From contig NZ_BMVF01000004.1 of assembly GCF_014650575.1 (NCBI RefSeq), positions 248,001 to 312,000 on the forward strand: a stretch of DNA of 64,000 bases, read 5' to 3'. Of this stretch, positions 57,144 through 64,000 are shown piece after piece. The notes under the pieces were generated by a model. That model had not been told where the DNA came from. It saw nothing but the letters and a program-made list of their open reading frames with translations, and searched no databases. Positions within the stretch are counted from its first letter, which is position 1. Every line of letters begins with the position of its first letter. Origin of the DNA: Streptomyces naganishii JCM 4654. GTDB lineage: Bacteria; Actinomycetota; Actinomycetes; Streptomycetales; Streptomycetaceae. The position numbers and the translations under genes were made by a program.

Positions 57144-60038
57144 ATGCCAGGCACCCGCGACCGGCGGACACGTCACCGCGCCGCCCCTCGCAGATCGCTG
57201 CGGTCCTCGTTCGTCGTCCCCTTCGTCGTCCCCGCCGTCTGCCTGAGCGCGCTGTGGGGATACACGGCGGCCGGGCTCGTCGACGAGCAGGTCCAGTCGC
57301 ACACCGACGCCGACCACGTCTCGTCGGTCGCCGGCCCCCTCCAGGAGGTGCTGACCCGGCTGCAGACCGAGCGCGGCCTCACCGCGGCCTGGCAGGCGGG
57401 CCGCGCGAGTTCGGTCCGCTCGGACCTCGAGGCGGCCCGCACGAAGACCGACGCGGCCGTCGCCGGGTTCCGTCGCGCGTCCGGGCTCGACACGGCCGAG
57501 CTGCGGCGCAGGGCCAAGACGCTCGGCGGCACGCTGGACGCGCTGGCACAGCGCCGCAGCGCGATCGACGCGCGTACCCTGACCGCCGGCGACGCCTTCG
57601 GATACTTCACCGACGCCGTCTCCCAGGGCATCGACCTGCTCACCGAGGCCGTGCGCAGCGACGACGGCGAGCAGCAGCGCGCGGGCACGGCCACGGTCGC
57701 CCTGGCGCGCAGCACGGAGATGCTCGCGCGGGAGGACGCCCTGATGGCCGGCGCCCTGTCCGCGCACCGCCTCTCGGCGGCGGACCGCGCGCGGTTCGGC
57801 CAGTACCTCGCCGCGCAGCAGGCGGCCCGGGCCGATCTGACCGTCCAGGACCTGCCGGGCGACGCGGCCGGACGGTACCCGCAGATCGCCGGCGGCGCGC
57901 AGTGGGACACCGTCGGCTCGCTCGAACAGGCCGTGAGCGGCGGACAGGGCAACGCCCTTCCCTCGGACGCCGACGCGTGGCCGGCCGCCGCGGGCGGTGC
58001 GGTCGGCGACTTCCAGAGGCTCGGCGGCGACTCCCTTGACGCGCTGGCCGCCAGGGCCTCGGACCACGGCGACAATCTGCTGCTGGCGGCGCTGCTGGGC
58101 ACGGCGGCCACGCTCGCCGCCCTCGCCGGAGCCGCCCTGCTGGCCCTGCGCGCCCGCCGGTCGGCTCTCGGCCGGTTCGCCGAACTCCAGTCGGAGATCG
58201 ACCAGCTGGCGTCCCATCAGGTGCCCGCGATCCTCGCCCGAATAGAGCGCGGCGAACACGTGGACCCGTCCGTGCTGCTGCCCCACCGGGCGCACGCGGC
58301 GGACGACGAGTTCGGGCGGCTGTCGGCGGCCGTCGACCAGCTGGTGCGCATCGCGGCGGACTCCACCCTGCGCCAGTCGAAGGGCCGGCAAGGCACCGAG
58401 AAGGTCGTCGCCCAGCTCATCCGCCGCGCGCAGAGCCTGATCCACCGGCTCATCTCCCTGCTGGACGACCTCGAGCGCAAGCACGAGGACTCGGACCTGC
58501 TCAAGGACATCTTCCGGGTCGACCACCTGGCCACCCGTGTGCGGCGGCACGCGGAGAACCTGATGATCCTCAGCGGCGCCCCGCCGAGCCGCCGTATGAC
58601 ACCGCCCGTGCCCATCACCGACGTGATGCGCAGCGCGGTGGCCGAGACCGAGCAGTACACGCGCGTCAGGGTGAGGAACACCCCGTCGGACCGGAGGGTG
58701 GCCGTCTCGGGGCGGGCCGTCGCCGACGTCACGCACCTGCTCGCCGAACTCATCGAGAACGGCACCGCGTTCTCGCCCCCGCACACGCAGGTGACGGTCA
58801 GCGCGACCCGGGTCGCCAAGGGCCTGGCCGTGCACGTGGAGGACCAGGGCCTCGGCATGCAGCCCGAGCACCTGCACCGCGCCAACGAACTGCTCGCCCA
58901 CCCGCCGCGGATCGACATGACGGCGCTGGGCGAGGACCCGCGCCTCGGCCACTTCGTGGTGGCCCGGCTCGCCGAACGCCACGGCATCCGCGTGGTCCTG
59001 CGCGAGTCCGACTACGGCGGCACGCTCGCGCTGGTGGTACTGCCCGCCGAGCTGCTGGAGGGCGTCTCGTCCCCCGTGGTCGACCAGCTCCAGTCGGCCG
59101 CCGTCGCCGCGGGCCGTGCGGTGGCGGCCCCGGACGAGCCCGCCGACCGCGCCCTGGGCAGCCGTACGGGCACCCCGGCGGGGGCGGGCGGCCGAACGGG
59201 CGGTCCTGCCGGGACAGCCGGCGCTCCGGGAGCCGGGGCGAGGGCTGGAACCGGCGTTCCCGCGGGGGCGGCCGGCGCTCCGGCGGGCGCGACGGACCCA
59301 CCTCCCGGGGCGGCCGGCAGGGCCGCCGGTGCCGTCGGCGGCAGGGGCGCCACCCCCGGGGCGGGCGCGGACGCGCCGGTCGTCGTGGGGCATGCCGTGC
59401 CCGCCCGGCCGAGCGCGCCGGCCGTCGCGCCCGACGAGGTCGTCACGCACGCGCCTCTGCCCGACCCCAGCGGTTTCCCCGAGTACGGAGGTGCAGGCCT
59501 GTTGCCCCCCGCTTCGGAACATCCGGTGTCCCCGCCGGCCGAACCGCCCGGATGGGCGCCACCCGGGCAGGACACGGACCCGGTCCGGTCCCACCCGCCG
59601 GCGGCGCCGCCCGCCCCGCCCGCCGGTCCCACGGCATCGGGCGCCGGGCAGCCCGGCCTGCCCAGGCGCCGGCAGCAGGCGGCCCCGCCGCCCGCGGCAC
59701 CCGCCCCCGGCGCGGCCGTGCCCCCACCGGGGCTCACCGCACCGGAGACCGCCGCACCCGGCGCCGGACGCCCCCTGTCCACGCCCGAGGTGCTGCCCCA
59801 GCGCGTCCGGGGAGCGAGCCTGGCGCAGCAGTTGCGCAGGGAGGCGGCGCAGGCACAGGCGGAGGGCGGCCACGGCGACGAGGGTGACGACGACGTCTTC
59901 TCCCCCGAGGCGTCCGCCCGGGCGATGAGCGCCATACACCTGGGGCTCAAACGGGCCGGGATGTTCCAGGGCGACGAACCGCACGGCGCGCACGGGCGGC
60001 AGGACGAATCGGCGGACCGTAGTGCCGACGAACTGTGA
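57144..60038 (+). CDS. cvnA: Conservon sensor protein CvnA (NIT domain, HATPase)
   Basis: 964 residues. ATG at 57144 has GAGG seven bases upstream. Membrane segments lie near 25-45 (FVVPFVVPAVCLSALWGYTA) and 315-340; between them is an extracellular nitrate/nitrite-sensing-like (NIT) domain with LQTERGLTAAWQAG. The cytosolic part has a kinase-like core: RAQSLIHRLISLLDDLERKH, HLATRVRRHAENLMILSG, the HATPase N-box LIENGTAFSPPHTQ and G-box DQGLGMQPEHL. A long Pro/Ala/Gly-rich tail (about 660-900) has no fold. Conservon CvnA proteins form a complex with CvnB, C and D at the membrane; the first gene of this four-gene set. Confidence 0.93.
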   Translation: MPGTRDRRTRHRAAPRRSLRSSFVVPFVVPAVCLSALWGYTAAGLVDEQVQSHTDADHVSSVAGPLQEVLTRLQTERGLTAAWQAGRASSVRSDLEAARTKTDAAVAGFRRASGLDTAELRRRAKTLGGTLDALAQRRSAIDARTLTAGDAFGYFTDAVSQGIDLLTEAVRSDDGEQQRAGTATVALARSTEMLAREDALMAGALSAHRLSAADRARFGQYLAAQQAARADLTVQDLPGDAAGRYPQIAGGAQWDTVGSLEQAVSGGQGNALPSDADAWPAAAGGAVGDFQRLGGDSLDALAARASDHGDNLLLAALLGTAATLAALAGAALLALRARRSALGRFAELQSEIDQLASHQVPAILARIERGEHVDPSVLLPHRAHAADDEFGRLSAAVDQLVRIAADSTLRQSKGRQGTEKVVAQLIRRAQSLIHRLISLLDDLERKHEDSDLLKDIFRVDHLATRVRRHAENLMILSGAPPSRRMTPPVPITDVMRSAVAETEQYTRVRVRNTPSDRRVAVSGRAVADVTHLLAELIENGTAFSPPHTQVTVSATRVAKGLAVHVEDQGLGMQPEHLHRANELLAHPPRIDMTALGEDPRLGHFVVARLAERHGIRVVLRESDYGGTLALVVLPAELLEGVSSPVVDQLQSAAVAAGRAVAAPDEPADRALGSRTGTPAGAGGRTGGPAGTAGAPGAGARAGTGVPAGAAGAPAGATDPPPGAAGRAAGAVGGRGATPGAGADAPVVVGHAVPARPSAPAVAPDEVVTHAPLPDPSGFPEYGGAGLLPPASEHPVSPPAEPPGWAPPGQDTDPVRSHPPAAPPAPPAGPTASGAGQPGLPRRRQQAAPPPAAPAPGAAVPPPGLTAPETAAPGAGRPLSTPEVLPQRVRGASLAQQLRREAAQAQAEGGHGDEGDDDVFSPEASARAMSAIHLGLKRAGMFQGDEPHGAHGRQDESADRSADEL

Positions 60039-60051
60039 GGACAGTTACGCA

Positions 60052-60483
60052 ATGACTGAGCAGGTACACACAGGACCTCAACTGGACTGGCTCCTCGACG
60101 CCCTGGTGGACAGGATCCCGGAGATCCGCTGCGCCATCGTGCTGTCCGGGGACGGTCTCCTCATCGGCAAGTCAAAGGCCATGCTCCGCGACGACGCCGA
60201 GCACCTGTCCGCGGTGGCGTCGGGCGTGCACAGCCTGGCGCGCGGCGCCTCACGGCACTTCCACGGCGGACAGGTGCAGCAGTCGGTCATCCAGATGGAG
60301 AAGGCGTTCCTCTTCGTCACGGCCGCGGGCAAGGGCGCGCGGCTGGCCGCGATCGCCTCGGAGGGAGTGGACGTCGGGATGATGGCGTACGAGATGGGCA
60401 CGCTCGTCAAACAGGTGGGCCAGTACCTGACCGCGGCTCCCCGCGTGCAGTCCCCGTCCGGCGGCCCCTTCCGGGATGCCTGA
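60052..60483 (+). CDS. cvnB: Conservon protein CvnB (roadblock/LC7 domain)
   Basis: 143 residues of the roadblock/LC7 (MglB-like) family. Its text is typical: LDWLLDALVDRIPEIRCAIV, LSGDGLLIGKSKAMLRDDAE, EHLSAVASGVHSLARGASRH and ARLAAIASEGVDVGMMAYEM. In conservons CvnB is thought to bind the GTPase CvnD and CvnA. ATG at 60052 has GAGGACAG upstream and lies 13 bases after cvnA; the end overlaps cvnC by eight bases. Soluble. Confidence 0.94.
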   Translation: MTEQVHTGPQLDWLLDALVDRIPEIRCAIVLSGDGLLIGKSKAMLRDDAEHLSAVASGVHSLARGASRHFHGGQVQQSVIQMEKAFLFVTAAGKGARLAAIASEGVDVGMMAYEMGTLVKQVGQYLTAAPRVQSPSGGPFRDA

Positions 60484-60850
60484 ACAGCGGTGGCGCACCG
60501 GTCCGGAGACCGGGCGCTACTTACGGCCGTACGCCATCACCGGCGGGCGCACCCGGCACAGCCAGCACGCGTTCGCCCTGATCACACTGGTCGTCGCGCG
60601 CACCGCGCACCTCGCCGACGCCGGTCACCTGGAGCCGGAGGCGGCGCACATCCTGCACCTGTGCAGGGACCGCGCGCTGGCGGTCGCCGAGATCGCCGCG
60701 CTGCTGGACCTGCCGGTGAGCGTGGTGAAGGTGCTGTGCGGAGATCTGCTCGACGCCTCGCTGATCCTGGTCCAGTCGCCGCCCGGGCGGGAGGACCAGC
60801 CGAGCGTGGAACTCATCGAAAGGGTGATGGATGGTATCCGTCAGCTCTGA
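60476..60850 (+). CDS. cvnC: Conservon protein CvnC (DUF742), with a TTA codon
   Basis: 124 residues of DUF742, a winged-helix-like family: YLRPYAITGGRTRHSQHAFA and DRALAVAEIAALLDLPVSVV are characteristic, as is VKVLCGDLLDASLILVQ. Its codon 16 (60521-60523) is TTA, the rare leucine codon read in Streptomyces by the bldA tRNA. None was seen in the other genes. Because the codon is near the start, translation of cvnC, and through coupling perhaps cvnD, should depend on bldA. The ATG overlaps cvnB and the 3' end overlaps cvnD by 20 bases. Confidence 0.94.
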   Translation: MPEQRWRTGPETGRYLRPYAITGGRTRHSQHAFALITLVVARTAHLADAGHLEPEAAHILHLCRDRALAVAEIAALLDLPVSVVKVLCGDLLDASLILVQSPPGREDQPSVELIERVMDGIRQL

Positions 60851-61448
60851 GCCGCTCATGAACTCCGAGCCGGTCATGCCGACCGCGCTGAAGATCCTCA
60901 TCGCGGGCGGCTTCGGCGTGGGCAAGACCACCATGGTGGGCTCGGTGAGCGAGGTCCCCCCGCTGGAGACCGAGGAGCGCATGACCGAGGCGAGCCTCGG
61001 CGTCGACGACCTGGCCGGTGTGGAGGGCAAGGCATCGACGACCGTCGCCATGGACTTCGGCCGTATCACCATCGCGCCGGAGCTGGTGCTGTACCTGTTC
61101 GGCACGCCGGGGCAGGACCGCTTCTGGTTCATGTGGGACGACCTGGCCATGGGCGCCCTCGGCGCGGTCGTCCTCGCCGACACCCGGCGCCTGCAGGCCT
61201 CGTTCGCCTCGATCGACTTCTTCGAGGAGCGGGGCATCCCGTTCGCCGTCGGCATCAACTGCTTCCACGGGCGGCGCGACTGCACGCCCGAGCAGGTGAG
61301 CGCGGCGATGGACCTGGATCCGGCGACTCCTGTGGTGCTGTGCGACGTGCGTGACCGCGCCTCCAGCAAGCACGTCCTGCTGAGCGTCCTGGAGGCGGCC
61401 CGCGCCCGCGCCTCGGCCCGGCTGGCCTCGGCGGGCGGCGGCCACTGA
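60831..61448 (+). CDS. cvnD: Conservon GTPase CvnD
   Basis: 205 residues, a Ras-like small GTPase. G1 (Walker A) is AGGFGVGKTTMVGSV, the switch-2 region FGTPGQDRFWFMWDDLA and the N-terminal LKILIAG strand are all typical. The G4 NKxD motif is replaced by INCFHGRR, as in other conservon GTPases, so guanine specificity may differ. The start is the first ATG, overlapping cvnC by 20 bases; later in-frame ATGs (MNSEPV, MPTALK) are possible. Expected to cycle with CvnB and CvnA at the membrane. Confidence 0.93.
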   Translation: MVSVSSEPLMNSEPVMPTALKILIAGGFGVGKTTMVGSVSEVPPLETEERMTEASLGVDDLAGVEGKASTTVAMDFGRITIAPELVLYLFGTPGQDRFWFMWDDLAMGALGAVVLADTRRLQASFASIDFFEERGIPFAVGINCFHGRRDCTPEQVSAAMDLDPATPVVLCDVRDRASSKHVLLSVLEAARARASARLASAGGGH

Positions 61449-61562
61449 CCTCCTGGCGGGGCGGCGGGACGGCAGGCGCGCGGGCCACGGTGGCGGTGCG
61501 GGCCGCCCGGTGATTTGCTCGGTGTGTCCGCTCTGGGAAGACGCACCGGCAAGGACCCCGTC

Positions 61563-62837
61563 GTGACTGAACCACCTCGCGCATCCGGATGGAGCGGGTC
61601 CGGGCTGGACGAGGCGGTGGCCGGGGTGCTGTTCGGGCAGTCGCCCGGCGGGCTGCACGTGTACGACACCGGGCTGCTGCTGGTGCGGGTCAACACCGCC
61701 GCGCGGCACATCCGGGAGTTCCCCGTCGACCGTATGATCGGCCGCTCGCTGCTGGACGTCCTGGAGGCCTTCCACGCCGAGGACCCGGCGGCCGTGGTGG
61801 ACGCGGCGCGCGGGGTCCTGGAGACGGGGAACCCCGAGCTCGACCTGCGCTTCCGGGTGCGCAACGAGCAGGACCCGCCGCGGGAGCGGGTGGCCTCGGT
61901 GTCCCTCTTCCGCCTCCAGGACTCCGACGGGACCGCCCAGGGCGTGGCCGTCACCGTCGCGGACACGGCGCCGGACGACGGGCCCGGGATCGCCCGCCTG
62001 CTGGGGCTGCGGACGGAGGGCCTGCCCCGGTTCGGCAGGACGGACGAGCCGGTCCGGGCCGACTTCCTCGGCGACAGGATCGGCATCGTCGTACCGGTGG
62101 TCGAGGGCGCCAGCGTCGCCCACGTCCACGTGTTCGCCACCGAAGGGCATCTCGTCACCGTCCGGCGGGGCCCGCTGCAGGCGCTGGACGGCTTCGCCGC
62201 GCGGCTGGCGCGGGAAGGGGCCTCGGACACGGCGGCCGTGCTGTTCCGGCTGCTCCAGGAGTCCCTGGAGACCTTCCGCCGGGCCGCCGTACGGGCCCTG
62301 CTCACCACGGAGGACCTCGAGGACCGGATGTTCGAGCGGCGTCGGCCCGACCAGGTCTACCGCCTGGCCCGGCTGCGCCGGCGGGCCGGCCTCCTGCACC
62401 GGGCGCTCCTGCCCTACCTCCAGGTGACGGACGACGTCCTCACCCGCCGGATCATGAGCGGGGCCTTCCCCGAGGAGCACCGGCGGCTCGCCCGCGAGTT
62501 CCAGGGCGCCGGCCGGCTGGTGCTCGCGGACATCACGTCCCTCCAGGAGGCGACCCGCCGTGCCTTCGCCAGCTACTCCTCACTCGTCTCCGGCGAGCAG
62601 AACGGTGTGATCAACCGGCTCGCCATCGTCTCGACGATCTTCCTTCCGCTGACCTTCCTGACCGGGTACTTCGGAATGAACTTCACCTTCCTGACGGACG
62701 AGTTGGAGAGCCGGGCCGTCTTCTGGCTCCTCGCCGTCGGGCTCCAGGCGGGGGTGCTGGCCCTCGCCATGTACGTGCTGCACCGCACGCAGCTGTGGCG
62801 CAGACTGCGCGACGACGACCGTCCCGAGGACCACTGA
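61563..62837 (+). CDS. PAS-CorA fusion: divalent-cation channel with N-terminal PAS sensor
   Basis: 424 residues. The start is GTG at 61563 with AAGGA upstream. Residues 15-125 form a PAS domain (VYDTGLLLVRVNTAARHI, RMIGRSLLDVLEAFHAEDP). The rest resembles CorA: a soluble alpha/beta part (about 150-260: GIVVPVVEGASVAHVHVF), long helices (YRLARLRRRAGLLHRALLPY, ADITSLQEATRRAFASYSSL) and two C-terminal membrane helices (STIFLPLTFLTGYFGMNF with the signature GMN motif, then WLLAVGLQAGVLALAMYVL). CorA proteins are pentameric Mg2+/Co2+ channels. A PAS domain in front of one is unusual and suggests gating by redox, light or a small ligand. It follows cvnD by about 115 bases and may be cotranscribed. 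Confidence 0.86.
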   Translation: MTEPPRASGWSGSGLDEAVAGVLFGQSPGGLHVYDTGLLLVRVNTAARHIREFPVDRMIGRSLLDVLEAFHAEDPAAVVDAARGVLETGNPELDLRFRVRNEQDPPRERVASVSLFRLQDSDGTAQGVAVTVADTAPDDGPGIARLLGLRTEGLPRFGRTDEPVRADFLGDRIGIVVPVVEGASVAHVHVFATEGHLVTVRRGPLQALDGFAARLAREGASDTAAVLFRLLQESLETFRRAAVRALLTTEDLEDRMFERRRPDQVYRLARLRRRAGLLHRALLPYLQVTDDVLTRRIMSGAFPEEHRRLAREFQGAGRLVLADITSLQEATRRAFASYSSLVSGEQNGVINRLAIVSTIFLPLTFLTGYFGMNFTFLTDELESRAVFWLLAVGLQAGVLALAMYVLHRTQLWRRLRDDDRPEDH

Positions 62838-62849
62838 CGAGGAGACACG

Positions 62850-63374
62850 TTGACCGGCATGGCCCGTGACACGCGGATCGTGGTCGTGATGGGCGTTTCG
62901 GCGAGTGGCAAGTCCACCGTGGGAGCGCACCTCGCGGAGCGGCTCGGCGTGCCGTTCCAGGAGGGCGACGACCTGCACCCGGCGGCCAACCGCGCCAAGA
63001 TGGCCTCCGGGCATCCCCTGGACGACGCCGACCGCGCGCCCTGGCTCGCCGCGCTCGCGGACTGGATCCGGGCCACGGCCGCCCGCGGCCGGGGCGGTGT
63101 CCTGTCGTGTTCCGCGCTGCGGCGCGCCTACCGGGACGAGTTGCGGCGCGCGGGAGCGGACGTGTGGTTCGTGTACCTGGCGCTGGACCGTGCGGTGGCC
63201 GCGCGGCGGATCGCGCACCGCTCGGGGCACTTCATGCCGCCCGCGCTGCTCGACTCGCAGTACGCCGTCCTGGACCCGCTGGAGGCCGACGAGCCGGGCG
63301 TCACCATCGACGCCTCCGGCAGCGCGGCGGAGGTGGACGCTGCGGTGCTGCGGGCCTGCACCGCATCCTCGTAG
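62850..63374 (+). CDS. Gluconate kinase
   Basis: 174 residues, a complete gluconokinase: Walker A VMGVSASGKST, then EGDDLHPAANRAKMASGHPL and DDADRAPWL as substrate blocks, LSCSALRRAYRDELR, and GHFMPPALLDSQ. It makes 6-phosphogluconate for the pentose phosphate pathway. The start is probably TTG at 62850 (GAGGAG five bases upstream); the next candidate is ATG at 62859. It lies 12 bases after the PAS-CorA gene, so the two are probably cotranscribed. A second gluconokinase domain is fused to a GntR regulator at 36326. Confidence 0.9.
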   Translation: MTGMARDTRIVVVMGVSASGKSTVGAHLAERLGVPFQEGDDLHPAANRAKMASGHPLDDADRAPWLAALADWIRATAARGRGGVLSCSALRRAYRDELRRAGADVWFVYLALDRAVAARRIAHRSGHFMPPALLDSQYAVLDPLEADEPGVTIDASGSAAEVDAAVLRACTASS

Positions 63375-63509
63375 CCGCGTCGCCGCCACGGCTGCCGCGC
63401 ACTGGCCAAAGCCGCTCGCCGCGGCCCGACGCGCCGGGCGCGGGAGTGCGGCCTACTCTGGTCCGGGGGGCGGCGTTCGGGTGAATCGCACACCGAGAGG
63501 GGCGCCCCG

Positions 63510-64000
63510 ATGGTGGACTACCCGCTGATCGAGAACCACGGCCTGCTCGGCGATCTGCAGACGGCGGCCCTGGTGACCACGGACGGAACGGTCGACTGGC
63601 TGTGCATGCCCCGGTTCGACTCGCCCAGTGTGTTCGGGTCGCTCCTCGACAAGGACAAGGGCGGGCACTGCACGGTGCGGCCGCTCCATCCGACCTATGC
63701 CACCAAGCAGTTGTACCTTCCCGACACGGCGATCCTGGTGACCCGCTTCATGACCGAGGCGGGCGCGGGCGAGGTGCTGGACTTCATGCCGGTGACCGGG
63801 ACGACGGTCACGGAGCGGCACCGGCTGGTGCGCATGGTCCGCTGTGTGCGCGGCAGCATGACGTTCGAGATCGTCGTGGCCCCGAGGTTCGACTACGGGC
63901 GCCAGGGACACCGGCTGCACATCACCGAGCACGGAGCGGTGTTCGCCGCGCAGGACGGCTCGGAACTGACCGTCCACTCCGTGCGGGAACCGGGCGACGA
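63510..64000 (+). CDS. GH15 family glucoamylase/trehalase-like enzyme, N-terminal part
   Basis: The first 163 residues of a cytosolic glycosidase cut by the window edge. ATG at 63510 has GAGAGGGG upstream. The N-terminus is typical of actinobacterial GH15 enzymes: YPLIENHGLLGDLQTAALV, then TVDWLCMPRFDSPSVFGSLL and LDKDKGGHC, with YLPDTAILVTRFMTEAGAGE and VLDFMPVTG. In mycobacteria and Streptomyces such enzymes include trehalase. The catalytic Glu pair lies beyond the window. No signal peptide. Confidence 0.88.
   Translation, partial: MVDYPLIENHGLLGDLQTAALVTTDGTVDWLCMPRFDSPSVFGSLLDKDKGGHCTVRPLHPTYATKQLYLPDTAILVTRFMTEAGAGEVLDFMPVTGTTVTERHRLVRMVRCVRGSMTFEIVVAPRFDYGRQGHRLHITEHGAVFAAQDGSELTVHSVREPGD

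Overview
The window reads as a piece of a Streptomyces (or very closely related actinomycete) chromosome. GC is very high, third codon positions are almost all G or C, GTG starts are frequent, many genes overlap by GTGA or ATGA, and the marker families are typical: a four-gene conservon (cvnABCD), DUF3040 and SPW-repeat membrane proteins, PAS-GAF-SpoIIE phosphatases and a mycothiol-dependent isomerase-type protein. Only one TTA codon was seen in any called gene (in cvnC). No rRNA, tRNA, insertion sequence, integrase, CRISPR array or origin was recognised.

Layout. 1-5.9 kb: the N-terminal part of a secreted M9 collagenase, then a minus-strand operon of an anti-sigma-type ATPase, two tandem aminopeptidase P genes and a GntR regulator. 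6-11.5 kb: a divergent LysR gene, a PAS-GAF-PP2C phosphatase and a cation/proton antiporter. 11.5-20.3 kb: stress and housekeeping genes (SPW protein, SDR behind a SigB-like promoter, membrane SGNH hydrolase, HtrA-like lipoprotein protease, a self-regulated TetR operon, DHFR-like reductase, DMT exporter, second SDR). 20.6-24.2 kb: a large secreted GH31 glycosidase with two CBM35 modules behind a LacI-type operator. 24.2-27 kb: CPBP protease plus a two-component system. 27-36.2 kb: mixed membrane and metabolic genes (acetate transporter, PhzF, Usp, DUF488, M20 amidohydrolase with TRIC channel, AI-2E family exporter). 36.3-43.9 kb: a GntR-gluconokinase fusion, lipid genes (PlsC, patatin), an ADP-ribosylglycohydrolase behind a double inverted repeat, a frameshifted inositol-phosphatase-like gene, pheA and msrA. 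44-51.3 kb: a GH54 arabinofuranosidase with duplicated CBM13 modules, a secreted TNT-type NAD glycohydrolase with a small downstream gene that may be its immunity partner, a flavodoxin-like protein, a second SpoIIE phosphatase and a GAF protein. 52-56.9 kb: a compact KS-ACP, adenylation, FAD-oxidoreductase group that looks like a small orphan biosynthetic cluster; its KS protein keeps the linkers on both sides of an AT domain but lacks the AT core. 57-64 kb: conservon cvnABCD, a PAS-CorA fusion, a second gluconokinase and the start of a GH15 enzyme.

How the genes work together. The secreted enzymes (collagenase, GH31, GH54) and the peptidases fit a saprophyte degrading protein and plant polymers. 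The signalling genes (conservon, two PP2C phosphatases, GAF protein, two-component pair, anti-sigma ATPase) fit the developmental and stress control typical of Streptomyces. The most promising leads for something undescribed are the AT-less KS-ACP/A/FAD group, the TNT toxin with its neighbour, the regulator-kinase fusion and the PAS-CorA fusion. All calls come from reading the sequence; no database search was run.
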